From the NCBI GenBank assembly GCA_019802505.1, contig JAFMOC010000378.1:478501-542500 (forward strand): a DNA stretch of 64,000 nt. The letters are read 5' to 3'. This document shows positions 63,931-64,000 of this stretch, one piece after another. A model generated the notes under the pieces. The model ran no database searches, was not told the origin of the DNA, and was given only the letters and a program-made list of their open reading frames with translations. The stretch comes from Corydoras sp. C115 (lineage: Eukaryota; Chordata; Actinopteri; Siluriformes; Callichthyidae). How positions within the stretch are numbered: the first letter of the stretch is position 1; each line of letters starts with the position of its first letter. The translations under genes and the position numbers were made by a program.

Positions 63931-64000
63931 CTACCAACTATATATATAGTTATAAATGTAAACATAAAAGTTAATAATTGAATTTTAATTTAGTCACTTT

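Overview
The window is vertebrate genomic DNA from a ray-finned fish, most likely a teleost. The evidence is split genes with GT-AG introns, fish-type C2H2 zinc-finger genes with a short acidic exon ahead of the finger exon, a leucine-rich-repeat (LRR) exon array of the fish NLRP/NLRC3-like kind, two kinds of Tc1 transposon, an L1/Tx1-like and an L2-like LINE, and about sixty copies of one tRNA-headed SINE. Genus cannot be told from the sequence. I saw no ribosomal or true tRNA gene, CRISPR array or bacterial feature.

Layout. 1-4144: 5'-cut, many times broken L1/Tx1-like LINE ending in poly(A). 4339-5930: finger exon of zinc-finger gene 1 (17 fingers). 6-23 kb: repeat-rich DNA with SINEs, a hAT-like MITE, two arrays of one ~190 bp satellite in opposite orientation (12.6-13.4 and 15.6-16.4 kb), an intact DD36E Tc1 element, a solo-LTR-like element and an L2-like LINE holding a stack of nested insertions. 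23.1-38.1 kb: ten exons of an LRR gene on the + strand, joining in frame at every splice, with introns full of SINEs, an LTR-like element and a disabled DD34E Tc1; no NACHT exon is present. 40.3-45.1 kb and 46.9-54.4 kb: zinc-finger genes 2 and 3, each with a candidate untranslated exon, a 22-codon exon and a finger exon. Gene 3 runs straight into a 36-bp minisatellite grown from its own last codons. 55.9-57.8 kb: 24-bp minisatellite with higher-order structure. 58.3-59.7 kb (- strand): a small membrane/coiled-coil-like reading frame split by two insertions, one of which carries a solo-LTR-like element. 61.2-62.0 kb (- strand): finger exon of zinc-finger gene 4 (9 fingers), then L2 fragments and nested SINEs to the end.

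How it fits together. The unique content is two fast-evolving multigene families, C2H2 zinc-finger regulators and an NLR-type LRR array, embedded in mobile DNA. Zinc-finger genes 1-3 look like local duplicates: same splice phase, similar finger order and tail, and a shared block near the presumed poly(A) site. SINE-A is tRNA-headed with an ATGA-type tail. SINE-B is tRNA-headed with a tail matching the L2-like LINE in the same window, so that LINE family is its likely mobilising partner. Target-site duplications and nesting allow part of the insertion history to be ordered.
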